Assembly (NCBI GenBank): GCA_032433595.1
Contig: JASWJB010000256.1
Span: 1 to 64,000 of the forward strand
Source: Conoideocrella luteorostrata
Lineage: Eukaryota > Ascomycota > Sordariomycetes > Hypocreales > Clavicipitaceae
Direction: 5' to 3'
DNA: 64,000 nt
A program made the translations under genes and the position numbers. A model generated the notes under the pieces. That model saw only the letters and a list, made by a program, of their open reading frames with translations, had not been told where the DNA came from and made no database searches. Every line of letters begins with the position of its first letter. Position 1 is the first letter of the stretch. Positions 24,007 to 35,098 of the stretch are shown piece after piece.

Positions 24007-25815
24007 TGCTTTCTCTCTATTTTCCTTTTGTTATCAGCGAGTGTCCTTTTTTTATGTGTTTTTGCGGAATGTTCATGCACTAAGCATTAATGTGTACATA
24101 TACTTAGCTCTATAGTCGACGCGGGACGTCTGCATCTAGATTGGACCTTGATGCGATCCTAGACGCGACACGGCAACCCATTATAAACACTCCGTCTCAT
24201 CGGTTCCGGGCATGGATTTCTCTCCAAGGCGAAGTGACTTGCGATATATGTATCATCGTGGATGGCTGGTTTACACATGGCTAGGACGGTGACTCATTTC
24301 AAATCTCCATCTAAGCAGTTCCAAGCACAGATTTCTCTCAAAAATGAGGCGAATTGCGAAAAAGGTATCATCGCTAGCCGTTTTGCTCATAACCAGGGCG
24401 ACGGTTCGCTGTTGTGATGTGGTTTCGGTGACTTCCCTGGTGACTGGTCTACTGATTGAGACGGACATGGGGCGAGACTCAAGCTGAAGCTCTGATAGTT
24501 GGGCGGTTGGTATGAAGAGTTTTGCTCTTCAGAAGCCAAGCTGTTTTCGGGAAATGAGACGTCCAAGAAAGAGCTCCATGGTATACTCAGTCTGTTGGCT
24601 TACACGACATTTCGGACGACAAGAATATGCCGTCCAGTCTCGCGGGCGTTTAAGCTGTGACTTTTTTTTTTTCAACACCGTCTGAGAGAGGCAGCGACTT
24701 CATCCTTATGCAAAAGATAAAAAATGGCTGTTGGTTCTTGCGGCTAGGGCAAGATGGGAAGTCACCGAGCTGCCGTGGATGCAAATGAATGGATGGCTTA
24801 GACTGGTCATCGGTTAGAGAAGTTGTACCTGTGGTCGTATAGAACCAACAAGGTCTGGCTGGGCATGCGCTGTTGTGTGTAGCAAGTTACCTTGAGGCTA
24901 ACCCGCCTACTGGAGGCGGCATGCACGATTGAGAAGCGAAAGGGGGCGGTGCGTCATGACCACACTCGGAACTTTCTAAAACCACTCGATTGGTGTGCAA
25001 AGGATCAAAGCTCATCTCTGTTGTTGGTATAGCTGCGAGGCAGCCAAAGGCTAGCTTTACGAGAGGTGCAAGCTCTCCATCGGCTTGGCGTTCAGTTGGT
25101 TGGTGCCGCAAGCAACCGAAACAGAGAGTTGTACGGCTACTACGGGAGTGCAATGTAACGTCGTTTTGAGTTTCCTTTTAGTTTGAAAACAGGGTTTAGT
25201 TATGGAGCACATCTCGTATGTAGTGAAGCTGCGTCTGACAATCACAGTCCTGAGTCAGCGCAACCGTCAATGCTGATGTGTGACAACATAAATGCATTTG
25301 CTCTCTGTGACGAACGAGAGAGAATTTCTTCGGATACCGGAAACTAAAGTGATATGCACGCCAAGATCATACATTGTTTTAGCAGTTTCTGCGTACTGTA
25401 CCTGATCCAGTTCAGCCGCCATCGTGTGGCATCTAGGGCCTCGAATATGAATAGCACCGGCATAGTCCTATGCTCTGCTTGCACGCACAACTTGCGATGC
25501 GGCAACATGAAGACTAGCGAGCCGGATTAAATCAAAGGTTCGAGATAAGTATCGTGACCCTGCTTGATCCTGGGATGAGGGACTTTTGGGCCACACTGCG
25601 TGACAGACTTTGCACGTCGACCAACAAGAAAATGGGTCACAATACCTAACAACACACGGGATTTTAATAGATAAATGCACGAGCCAACATTACAAACAAA
25701 TAGGGAGAGCAGCCCCAGACTTTTCCTTCTCAACAACACCCAAAAAAGCATCTTGCCCCGCGTGTTGGGTTGGTTGACAGATTATGAAATGAGTTGATAC
25801 ACAAAATCGCCGACA
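24007..25815. other. Gene-poor stretch with a diverged duplication
   Basis: About 1.8 kb with no domain-bearing frame. A diverged tandem duplication is described separately. The rest is unremarkable single-copy sequence, moderately AT-rich towards 25700. Confidence 0.45.
24191..24410. repeat. Diverged direct tandem duplication, ~105 bp units
   Basis: Unit 1 (24191-24296) and unit 2 (24304-24410) can be aligned along most of their length: a GATTTCTCTC block, then GGCGAA, TTGCGA, GTATCATCG and a GACGGT end occur in the same order and spacing. Several differences are G-to-A (TTCCGGGCATGG against TTCCAAGCACAG), consistent with repeat-induced point mutation. Confidence 0.65.
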
Positions 25816-27151
25816 ATGATGACCCTATTACCAAAAGCAACAAAACAAGCAAGAGAAGAGCGTCCGACAGAAGCAACTCGGTCGCCGACTCGCGCCTTCG
25901 AATCCTCCTCAGCACTAACCATTATCGGTCCCCTCACGACATTCTTCACACCGGCCGGCAATTGCCAATCTTTGGTGGCTGATGACCCAAATCGTACTGA
26001 TGACGTCTTCCTACAATATGGGCTTATATATGACAACATAACAAACAACCCAGGGATCTTTCGCCGTCCGGATGATTGCTTTCCAAAAGGATACATGGAT
26101 CTAGGCCTTAATGGCAAAAATGGCATATTCTCACCCGGGGACGCTTGTCCGCTTGGCTATGGCTCCAGCTGTGTCATGGTACCCGGGGGGGCTCCGGTTT
26201 CTGCTGCAAAGACTGTGGTAGTGTGAGAAAAGCTGAGAAACGGTGATACAGCTGTTGGGTGCTGTCCTAGGTAATAAAGAGCATTTCTATATTCCGCCTA
26301 GGGGAATGGATTGTATACGGAACGAGAGGGGACACAAGTACTGATCTAGTTGTTTTAGTGGCTATGCCTGCGATCAGGATCAGCCTTATTCTTGTTTCTC
26401 TGTACCTGACCCTTCAGAAGAAGTTACCTATGTAGTATTGATCCATGACGAGAGCACTCAAATACTCTATCAGCAAACTATGAAACATCCACTCACAAAA
26501 GTAAGGGTAGCGGCGCCTCGGGTTATTTATGCCCTCGACAACACGGCAACTCTCCCCCCACTGCCGACCTCCAGTTTGACAGCCGAGCCAAGCTCAAGTT
26601 CTTCAACAAACAACACTGGCGCTCCTGATACGAACTCGCCGAATTCTTCTTCTCTCATTGCAGGTCTTGCAGTCGGCGTCGCCTTCGTCATCCTGATACC
26701 ATGTGTTGTGGCCTTTGTATACTGGCGTCGGCGAAAGTCAAAGGCTGCGGCGGCCGCTCTGCAAACCCCGCAAGACGGAACGGGCAACTCCCAGAAGAAA
26801 GATGAGAGTACGGCCGCCGTTCGAAGCGAGCTCTATGATACGGGCATGTTTGAGATGCCGGCGGGAGAAGGAGGCATTGCTGGGCAAGAGGCCGCTGAGC
26901 TGCCAGGCAGTGCGGTGGCTAGGGGATCATTAAGGGCCGAGTTGCAGGGGGAGGGCCATTCGGGCATAGAAGACAATACGAAGAAGCATGAAACTTCTCA
27001 TGCTCAGGATGTAGATGTACAGGAAGACAATGGAACGGCCGTGGGCAAGGAGGAGGTAGAGGACGAGCGGCGCGCGGGGGAAAATTCCAATGCAGGGGAA
27101 AGCTCGCATGCAAGAAGGGGAAAGGATGGAGACGTTGAGGAAGAGAAATAA
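25816..27151 (+). CDS. Cys-rich single-pass membrane protein with in-frame TGA
   Basis: Exons about 25816-26270 and 26359-27151, joined by an 88-base intron that restores GCCPSGYACDQDQPYSC across the splice. The ectodomain has the pattern common in fungal surface proteins: GPLTTFFTP, paired cysteines, FSPGDACPLGYGSSC, then CCPSGYAC. It is followed by a Ser/Thr-rich stalk, one membrane helix (LIAGLAVGVAFVILIPCVVAFVYW) directly followed by RRRKSK, and an acidic cytosolic tail. The reading frame contains a TGA at 26224-26226 while coding resemblance continues in the same frame on both sides. Either this is a premature stop or a 54-base intron (26179-26232, weak signals GTACCC...AAAAG) removes it. 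No classical signal peptide is seen. Role unknown; such proteins are often cell-wall sensors. Confidence 0.62.
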
Positions 27152-27564
27152 GTTAGTCTTTTTTGGTTGCAGCCTGGGTTTAATGGTGTGGATGTTTATT
27201 TACAAATCTGGGACGTAACGGACTACTACTGCTACACAGATCACGGCAGCGTGAACTATTCCAAGGAGTAGCGCAGAGTAAATATATGCTTGTTCGTCCT
27301 GAGTTAATACGGGCGGGCCGCACAACTGGGGCGGCAACATGGGGCAGCAAACATCGGGACCAGGTGTGGGCTGGCGAACAAACCTCCACCGCCTTGGGGC
27401 AGAATCAAGATCCCAGCATCACATCCGAAACTTTTGGTTCAGTCCGCCACCCCCCGAGGAGCCACCAACAGCGCTTCCATCTTATTGCAAATTGCCATTT
27501 CTTTTGTACCCTCAGGTGATCGTGTTCACTTGATTCCAGGGCACTTGAAGTGACGACATGCAGG
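27152..27564. other. Intergenic, promoter of IMA1
   Basis: No gene recognised in this 413-base spacer. Confidence 0.4.
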
Positions 27565-29798
27565 ATGCCACGCTTCAGGGGCGCCAAGCACCTGACTTGC
27601 TTCTATTGCGGCAAGAGGGCTGGCATGAAGTTTGATGGCTCGGTTCGCGATTTCCTGTGTTTGCATTGCGATGCGACGAACTACCTGGACCAGGTGAGTG
27701 CATTATCCCAGACATGATGCATTTGACGAGCTTGACCATCATGACCAATGTCAATCTGACTGATTTAGAACGGCGAAATCACCGATCCTCCGGTCGCAAC
27801 CGATCGCGAAACCGCTACCGTTCAATTCGCTGCACCACAGTCTAGTGTTTCCACGCCACAAGACGACATTTTCTGCCAAACATGTCTAAAAAACCAACAT
27901 TTGTTCACAAAGTCGCTGGCGCAGTACTTCCCGGATGATCCCTCAGACCCGGATTACCCCGAACTTGAGCGCAACTACTACAGATACAGGAAAAATCTTG
28001 AAAATCGGTATCCTCAAGTTTGCGGCGCCTGCGCAGAAAGGGCAGAAAACAGAATTCGACAGGCCGGCTATACAGCGAAAACGGACCATCTTCGGCGGAT
28101 GATGAACTTGAGCAGAGGTCGGAAGACACGAACACGGACGAAGCTCGACTGGTTTAACACACTGGGCAAGTCTCTCTGGCGGACGGGATTTGTCTTACAG
28201 ATACTGTGGCATTTCCACATGATCACACAAGCACTGCAGCTGAGCGATAATGGGATGTATGATCCAGATGATCAGAGCATGTCGGCAAGAGTCGTCTTGT
28301 TTCTGCAGCGGGCGGCTGCGTTCTTACCAGCTGCAGATAGCTTGATTCAATGGAGTATCAGAACAGGCATTTTGGCAGCATGGTGGAACCCACATTTCGT
28401 CCAGGTGAATCGAGGGTTTACAAGGCATTTATTGGGCTTTACTCAGTGGTATTCGCTCCAGGGCGTGACCATTTTCTTCCGATTCATTTTTCGCGGGTTG
28501 GACGTGAATTCCCAGATGACGCAATCTGGCACTGCGAGACTTGGTGCACACGCAGCTATGGCTGCGGTGATGATTGGGGTAAGACGACCGAGATTAAACT
28601 ATCGAGGTTGACGGTGCTAACAGCAGCACAGATGTATGTTTTGGCGGGTCGATCTATTCAGGTTGATACCACGCCACTCTTTGTCACTTACAACAAGCCC
28701 TTGGTGCCTGGTGAAGGCAGGTCCCCCAGGTCCACTAAGCAAAGCATACGTCAAGATTCAAAAACGTTTTCTGAGCTTTTCAACGATGCATTGGACTCCG
28801 TGAACGCAACCCCCCAAAAGTCAGTCATCGCTGATATGACTCCGTCACCTCAATCGCCATTTCAACCTCCACGGCCCATGAGCAGTTCTCTAGGCTCAAT
28901 TGGAAATACGGGACTGACGAAAACTCCGACTAAGCGACCGCAACAACAACAACAACTTCAATATGATGAGGAAATGGACTGGTCACCAATCACACCACAA
29001 CATCGAGCGCTGAACAATAATGCCACCCCTACGCCAAACAGAGCTGGCCAGTTCAATGACCAAAGGCCTTCCCACCAAGAACCAACGAGCCCCTTCTGGT
29101 ATAAAGTACCAGCAGCACCGTTAGAGCCCGCCCGACGGATGCGAAACCCTGTTTGGCCGTCGGTGCCGAAACAAGTGCCCGTCGAAACCGGGAATGCCAT
29201 GTTCACAAGGAGAGGACATAAATCAAACGCGTCTCAAGCCAGCATTGGTAGCGATGCGAGTGGTGGGGTGGAATTCAAGCAACCAAGCTTTTTTGCACCG
29301 GAGAGAGATCATGATGCGAGCTCTTTAGCGGATTTGCTCAGCCAAAGCTTCACCCTTGGACAGGAACAGGAGAAGGGTACCGAGAATCCCAGAATTGAAC
29401 AAGTGGGTCAGAATGCTGCCCCCATCTCTCAGAAAGCTCGTGGTAAAACAAAACCCCAACAAAGCCGGATAGAGCGGGTCATTCTCACGATTCTCGTATC
29501 ATTATGGCTTCTTGTCATGTTTGTCCCGATCCCGTATCGCTGGGAGATTCAGCTTGCTACTTTGCCTGCGGCCGGTGTCATAGCACTTCGTGGCACAGGC
29601 GATTCTGATCGTTTAATGAGCCACTCAATGACACCAGGATTTGCTATTCTACTGTCAGCTCTCAGTGTGGCTGAACTGGCCGCGATCTGCTGGGTTGGAT
29701 CTGAGGTTTGGAGCGGAAGATCGGAACAAGCTGGGTGGTATGGTCTAGCAGCGTTGGCGAGTATGCTCGGCCACCAGACTGTGAGCACCATGGCGTAA
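27565..29798 (+). CDS. ima1: Inner nuclear membrane protein Ima1 (Net5/Samp1 family)
   Basis: Exons 27565-27693, 27769-28578 and 28632-29798, 701 residues, all introns phase 0 with good borders. The N-terminus carries the Ima1 zinc-finger pairs: CFYC at residues 12-15 and CLHC at 32-35, then CQTC and CGAC in exon 2. A Trp-rich membrane region (LWRTGFVLQILWHFHMI and later helices) follows, then a 270-residue disordered Ser/Pro/Gln linker and two C-terminal membrane helices (VILTILVSLWLLVMFVPI; GFAILLSALSVAELAAICWV). In yeasts and animals this family links the nuclear envelope to chromatin and the cytoskeleton. The start is the ATG at 27565, giving MPRFRGAKHLTCFYCGK; the nearby ATG at 27558 is in another frame. 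Confidence 0.9.
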
Positions 29799-30882
29799 AT
29801 TTTTGTATATGGCGTTGTCTTGAGCGATTAGAGCATCTGTATCCGCTTTATCCATTCATGTAGTCAGCATAGTCTGCAGCCTGGGGCAAGACGGGATGGC
29901 GCATTTCGCTGAGTGGATTATTTAGAGGTTGTTTGGACACTAGGCGGCATTGGAAGGCGTTTAGCGATATTGTCTTGCATTGATGAATTGACTATTAAGA
30001 TGGCTGGGTTACTAAATAAGGATAGGATGGGGATACATACAGCGCATCTAAGTAGAGTGGAATCTCTCAGATACATATTCAGGTTGGCTCAGCAAGTCAA
30101 CAAAGCCATTGATTTTCGCGATACAGTTTGCAGAAGAGGACAGACAGGTGGGGAAAAGTACTCCGTCGTCTCTCTGAATTCACATCGTCGATCTTTGGTA
30201 GCCAGTAAGCCTGGGTTTTGATAGTCGCTGTGGACTCTGAAGACCATTGGCAACGAAATGACTGTAATGCCGATTGGTCGACGACTTGGGCGACGCTGCC
30301 GTACGCAGCTGACTCGTCTCACCATATTCATGACCTGACATGACAGTTTTGACGTCGGCGGATCGGGGCAATAGCACATGCCGCCCAGAGCGCCAGTTCA
30401 GTCTGGCGGTGGGGGGATTGTGTAAACAGCAGCCCAAAACGGCCTAAGACAAACCAAATTCAGTAACTATTTCAAATCTAGCGATCGGTCTACCCACTGT
30501 GGAGGATACGCTGTGGGGTATGACAGCGCCAGCCCCGAGTGTGTTCAGACAGCCACGACAATCTCAAACAGCCAACGGCTCCAAGTCCCACGATACCCGC
30601 GAGCTTTCCCAAATCGATTTTGTTGAGATGTGACGGATGCACTTATCAATCCGATTTCCCGTCTCTTGGCGACTTCTCTCGCTATCAGACGGACGGGCTT
30701 GATTTAGGTTTGCTTTGGCACGTGAAAGTTGACAGGACAAGTCAGGGTCGATAAATTACCGCTGTAAGCCACACCTTGTTCTTCTAGTGTCGAGTAAAAA
30801 CCAGCATGTCTGTCCTGCATGACGGAATCTCTGTTATATATTCTCCAGCGAAGCCCAGAACGGTAGAGATAAAAACCAAAAC
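29799..30882. other. Intergenic, no gene seen
   Basis: About 1.1 kb. Open frames here begin with non-ATG codons and show no family features. A near match to the TACTCCGT word lies at 30160. Confidence 0.45.
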
Positions 30883-31983
30883 ATGTCGACGACTACGAGA
30901 ATGATGGCCGATAGCGAGGCAACAAAGGCCCCTCCCTCAAAAGACTCCATGAAGTCCACATGGAGATTTGGCGACAGAAGCCAATGGACTATACACCACT
31001 GGATTATTGAATTATTATACGCCTACCATTGGGACCCAGCGCTCCCCATTCCTGTCCACAAGAAATCAGACAAGATTCCCTACGTTTCGCAGCTGTCAAT
31101 ACATGTTTGGATCCTTTTCCATGCCGCCATCCCGCTAGCCATTCACCAAGCCTGGGTATCCTTTACCGGCATTCCTGTGCCAGCCGCTGTGGCCTTTGGC
31201 TTCTATACCCTCGCGTTTCTGGCCATTGTGATCCGCGAGCTTGCACAGATTCGACGGCTCGGCCATGCCTACGGCTTTCTCGACGGCGACGTGCACGACC
31301 GGGATGGCATCCCCGATGTTGGCGTTGCCAAGGTGTTGATGACCGGCCCCAAAACCGTGGGAGGACGAATGATGATGGCCGTGCTCATGACCTACAGCTC
31401 GTCCGAATCGCCGGCCGACGCCATGAGCTCCTGGGCATGGTGGTCCTGGCTCGTTGTCCAGATCGGCCTGTACGGCATCTTCCTCGACTTCTGGTTCTAC
31501 TGGTACCATCGCGCCATGCACGACGTCGGCTTCCTCTGGAGGTTCCACCGCACGCACCATCTGACCAAGCACCCTGTGCCTACTCTCGCCGCGTATGCCG
31601 ACGAGGTCCAGGAGATGTTTGATATGGTCGGCATCCCCTTCATGACGTGGCTCACCTTCAGGGTGTTCGGCATACCCCTCGACTTCTACAGCTGGTGGAT
31701 CTGCCACCAGTACATCGCGTTCACCGAGTTTGGCGGCCACAGTGGTCTGCGGCTGCATATCCAGGCCGCGTCGACGCTGAGCTGGCTGCTTGAGTATTTC
31801 AACATGGAGCTCGTCATTGAGGACCACGACTTGCATCACCGCAAGGGCTGGAGAAGCAGCCACAATTACGGAAAGCAGACGCGCTTCTGGGATACGCTGT
31901 TCAGGACGTGTCATCCGCGGATAGAGTCTGCGGCGTCGAATGTGGATTATGAGAATCCTGTCTATATATCTTTGTTTCTTTAA
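30883..31983 (+). CDS. Fatty acid hydroxylase / sterol desaturase superfamily membrane enzyme
   Basis: Single exon, 366 residues. The three histidine clusters of the di-iron membrane oxygenase family are present: HRAMH (209-213), HRTHH (222-226) and HDLHH (315-319), with an additional GGHSGLRLH region between. Several hydrophobic segments (about 70-118 and 183-208) place it in the membrane, most likely the ER. The family includes C4-methylsterol oxidase, C5 sterol desaturase, and fatty acid or sphingolipid hydroxylases. This protein lacks features that would separate those and is probably a fungal side branch. The first of three near ATGs was used. The coding region is markedly GC-rich at third positions relative to flanks. 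Confidence 0.88.
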   Translation: MSTTTRMMADSEATKAPPSKDSMKSTWRFGDRSQWTIHHWIIELLYAYHWDPALPIPVHKKSDKIPYVSQLSIHVWILFHAAIPLAIHQAWVSFTGIPVPAAVAFGFYTLAFLAIVIRELAQIRRLGHAYGFLDGDVHDRDGIPDVGVAKVLMTGPKTVGGRMMMAVLMTYSSSESPADAMSSWAWWSWLVVQIGLYGIFLDFWFYWYHRAMHDVGFLWRFHRTHHLTKHPVPTLAAYADEVQEMFDMVGIPFMTWLTFRVFGIPLDFYSWWICHQYIAFTEFGGHSGLRLHIQAASTLSWLLEYFNMELVIEDHDLHHRKGWRSSHNYGKQTRFWDTLFRTCHPRIESAASNVDYENPVYISLFL

Positions 31984-32777
31984 ATGCTCAAAGTTATAAT
32001 ATGCGGCGGAAAAGGTGGGAAAAGGGGAGGAGGGGAGAAGACTTGGCCTTATATTGAGTCAACTATACCCGTGGTTTGTGATGCGGCAATCTTTGTTTTC
32101 AATATTTACCGGCTTGTTGACGGTCTGAGCTGCTTACTGTCTCAAGTCTTGGTAATCCACTCGAACATGTCGATAGCTATAATTTAACGACTTATGCTGA
32201 GCAAGTGGCACTGCAGTTGTCTCACCCTTGTTTGTTTTGCTTCTGCAGCCCCCAAGTACTTATTATGTGATGGTGGTTTCATTTCTCGTCTCTTGAAAAA
32301 GAAGTCAGGTTTACTGCACCACAGATGAAGTCTATCAACTGAAACTTGGCCAGGCACGGTAACCGAGGTCTCACTGCGACGCCATATTCGTTGGAGGCGT
32401 CGTCGAGATTGGTTTTGGAAGCACAGCGGTGGATGGGGTCCGATCTTCAGTTATTCTTGAATCCTTCTGTCTACAAACGTGCCGATGCCACTCAGTGGGA
32501 ATACAGCTCTGCTTGCCTGTAGCACTTCCCCCACAGCAGCAACGACAGATTTTGAAAAAGAGTTTACTGTTAGTAGCACCAGTGTCTATGCAAAGCCAGA
32601 ACATTGATCTCGGATTGACTAGAAAAAGGGCACTAAGCTGGCTAGATAAATCACGACGTGCATATTATCTAGCAGCTATTGTAACTAGTAATCGCGATTC
32701 TCTGCTCCACGCCAAAGAAGCAGTCAAGTACGGTCAGTTTAGCAAGCTGAAAAAAGACCGAAAGTGTTGAACGAAGC
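31984..32777. other. Intergenic, no gene seen
   Basis: Lies between the oxygenase stop and the lipase stop (convergent). A purine-rich GGAAAAGG tract follows the oxygenase. No other structure recognised. Confidence 0.45.
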
Positions 32778-34037
32778 TTAGAGTTTGGTGGAAGTGGTGC
32801 AGCCCTGCTTGGCTGGAACTCCGTTGAACCGATCCTTCAGCCAAGCCAACGCCGCTGCCTTACCGTTAAACAGCATTCCAATATGGCCGGACGTGCTACC
32901 AGTTCTCCTATAATCAACCGAAGACCCGCCCTTGCAGTAGAAATCGACCACCTTGTCAGTGTCTGCCACGGGACTGACCTCGTCGTTGGTTGCTTTGTAG
33001 ATCAGGACGGGGATCTTTGGCGCGGCGTGGCCCATGCCGTTCGCATCCGTGACCGTCTTCGCGACTGTGCCGTTAAAGATTGTCGGATCTTTGACATACG
33101 AGAATATGTCTTGGCCGGAAAATGCAAGCACGGCGGCGGCCAGGCACTTTGACTTCACGTCGAGGACGGCTTGGGCCTTCTCTGGGATGACCTGGTCCGC
33201 TACAAGACTTGCGATCTCCGGGTATTCCTCGGCCAGCCCGAGGATACCGGTCGCAATCAGCGCAGCAAAGAAGGTCTTGTTGATGGTGAACATGACGGAT
33301 AAAATGTCAGGGCATGTGCCGCCCAGCACTACTCCGGCGATCTTCAGCTCGGGCGCGTACGAAGGCTGCAGCTCCGCGGCAAATCCGGACGCCAGGCTGC
33401 CCCCGGAGTATCCCCACATGTTGACAATAGGATTTGCCGCCAGCTTGGTAAAGCTGGAGGAGGCGAGTGTGGCGCGTATCCCGTCGAGGACGGCCTGTCC
33501 GGCCAAGACGTTGGCGAGAAACGCAGACTTGGGGCCCAAAAAGTCCGGGACCGTGACGTACCACCCGTTGTCCAAGGCATCGTTGATCACATTGGCCTCT
33601 ATCTGCGTAACGACGGTGCCCAAAAACCCGCCGGTCTGGGAGCCCTGTTGGAACACATAGGACGGGGCGCAGTTGGGGTTCGCCGCGTCCTCGGCGACCT
33701 GGTAGGAGAGCAGGCGCGACGGGTTGGCATTTTTGGGAATAAGTACCGTCGACACAGTCACGATGGCTTTGCCGAAGGTATCGGTGGTCCGGTACAGGAT
33801 TTGGTGCGCAGATGCGACCTTGATAGGGGCGCCTAGGAAGCCAACGAGAGGGTTGGGGACCGGCCTGTTGCGAAGAATCGTTCCTGGTTGTTTGCTTTCG
33901 AACCCTGCCGGCGGTTGATAGAACGGATCAGCGCCCGGCAGTGCGGGAGCAGCGAGCGCAGAAAAGTCCGGCGCTGCACTCGCCGTCTGCGTGTACGCGA
34001 AGAGGGCGCAGGACAGGAGGCACTTGAGATTGAGCAT
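32778..34037 (-). CDS. Secreted lipase (secretory lipase family)
   Basis: Minus strand, single exon, 419 residues from the ATG at 34037; the open frame runs four codons further upstream to a GTG only. Residues 1-21 form a signal peptide (LNLKCLLSCALFAYTQTASA). The protein has the alpha/beta-hydrolase layout of the fungal/Candida LIP family: the nucleophile elbow GYSGG with Ser211, a candidate acid in YKATNDEVSP (near 352), and the catalytic His in SGHIGM (385). Cysteines near 123, 242, 298, 368 and 415 suggest disulfides. The expected job is extracellular hydrolysis of acylglycerols or esters. Confidence 0.92.
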   Translation of the reverse strand: MLNLKCLLSCALFAYTQTASAAPDFSALAAPALPGADPFYQPPAGFESKQPGTILRNRPVPNPLVGFLGAPIKVASAHQILYRTTDTFGKAIVTVSTVLIPKNANPSRLLSYQVAEDAANPNCAPSYVFQQGSQTGGFLGTVVTQIEANVINDALDNGWYVTVPDFLGPKSAFLANVLAGQAVLDGIRATLASSSFTKLAANPIVNMWGYSGGSLASGFAAELQPSYAPELKIAGVVLGGTCPDILSVMFTINKTFFAALIATGILGLAEEYPEIASLVADQVIPEKAQAVLDVKSKCLAAAVLAFSGQDIFSYVKDPTIFNGTVAKTVTDANGMGHAAPKIPVLIYKATNDEVSPVADTDKVVDFYCKGGSSVDYRRTGSTSGHIGMLFNGKAAALAWLKDRFNGVPAKQGCTTSTKL

Positions 34038-35098
34038 TGTGTCGGACACAGTGACTTACACGGGGCAAGACGGCTAACAAAAAGGGATAGCTAGTACTTG
34101 GTGACGCTGACAATCATGGCATAAAACGAAGCGCATAACTTACAGCTGTTGGAAGGCATTGTTTTATATAAACTGCCGCCTCGATGCCGCATTGCTCACA
34201 TGTAATACATATGATTGCACCATGTGAGAGAGACTTGGGTTGGGACAGCGCATTTCTCGACGCCGCGTTGTAAGTATGATATCCCTCCGCATTTTCACAT
34301 GTACCGTCCAGTCCTTTTTTTTCTCGCTGGTTCTGTTCCTGCACTAAGGGATGCGATCCTACCTCAGAGCAGACCACCACAGAGCACAGCGCAGCTTGTA
34401 ACGATGTGGGGACGGGGACGACAAGACGGGATAAACAGTGTATTCTCCGCAGCTGGGAAAGGTAACTGAAGCACGGACGTGCTACCATGGATGAAACTAC
34501 GGCGTACCGTATAATAACGTACTAGTATGTACGCCACGGTGCTGTGCAGGAACGGGAACCACGGCACATGTACACATCAGGGGGTTTCAACACACCAGTA
34601 GGCAGGGTAACTAGTCAGTTAGCGCGCACGTGATGCACACGACCCTGGGTCGAGCAGCACCGTTATAACAGACACAAAAGGTGGCCGGCCTGCAGCCGAT
34701 GCCTATTCTTGTGATGATATTTGTAGTGTGAGCGGGTTTCACAATGAGAGAGACGCCCGGCGCACAGGCAGAGCAGGCGGGTGGTAGGCACGGCTTAAGG
34801 CACCTCCTCAGGGTATAAGCTGTGTTGACGTATCGACGAGATGTTGCGGAGCACATAATATTTCGTCTATAATAAGTGACCATGTCAGAATAGTTGTGCG
34901 GATTATAGCCTTGGGATTTTCGTGTAACCTGCGGCTTACCTTGTTGCTGTTGTGCTGGCCTCGGAATCGCGCTGCCTTGGTGTAGTATGGTGTGACATAA
35001 TTAAAACCTACTAGACAGTACGGACGGACTCTGGTGTTCGAAAGCATATGAAATATGTACATTGATGACACTATTCAACGTCACATTCAAAAACCGCA
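34038..35098. other. Lipase promoter and gene-free stretch
   Basis: No coding frame with recognisable features. The region upstream of the lipase holds short TAC/GTA-rich inverted words near 34515-34535 but no clear element. Confidence 0.4.

Noticed and set aside
31135..31914. Long minus-strand open frame opposite the membrane oxygenase
   Set aside because: It is a shadow of the GC-rich coding region with histidine boxes on the plus strand.
32429..32770. Plus-strand open frame of 113 codons
   Set aside because: Starts with GTG, no domain, no splice structure; looks random.
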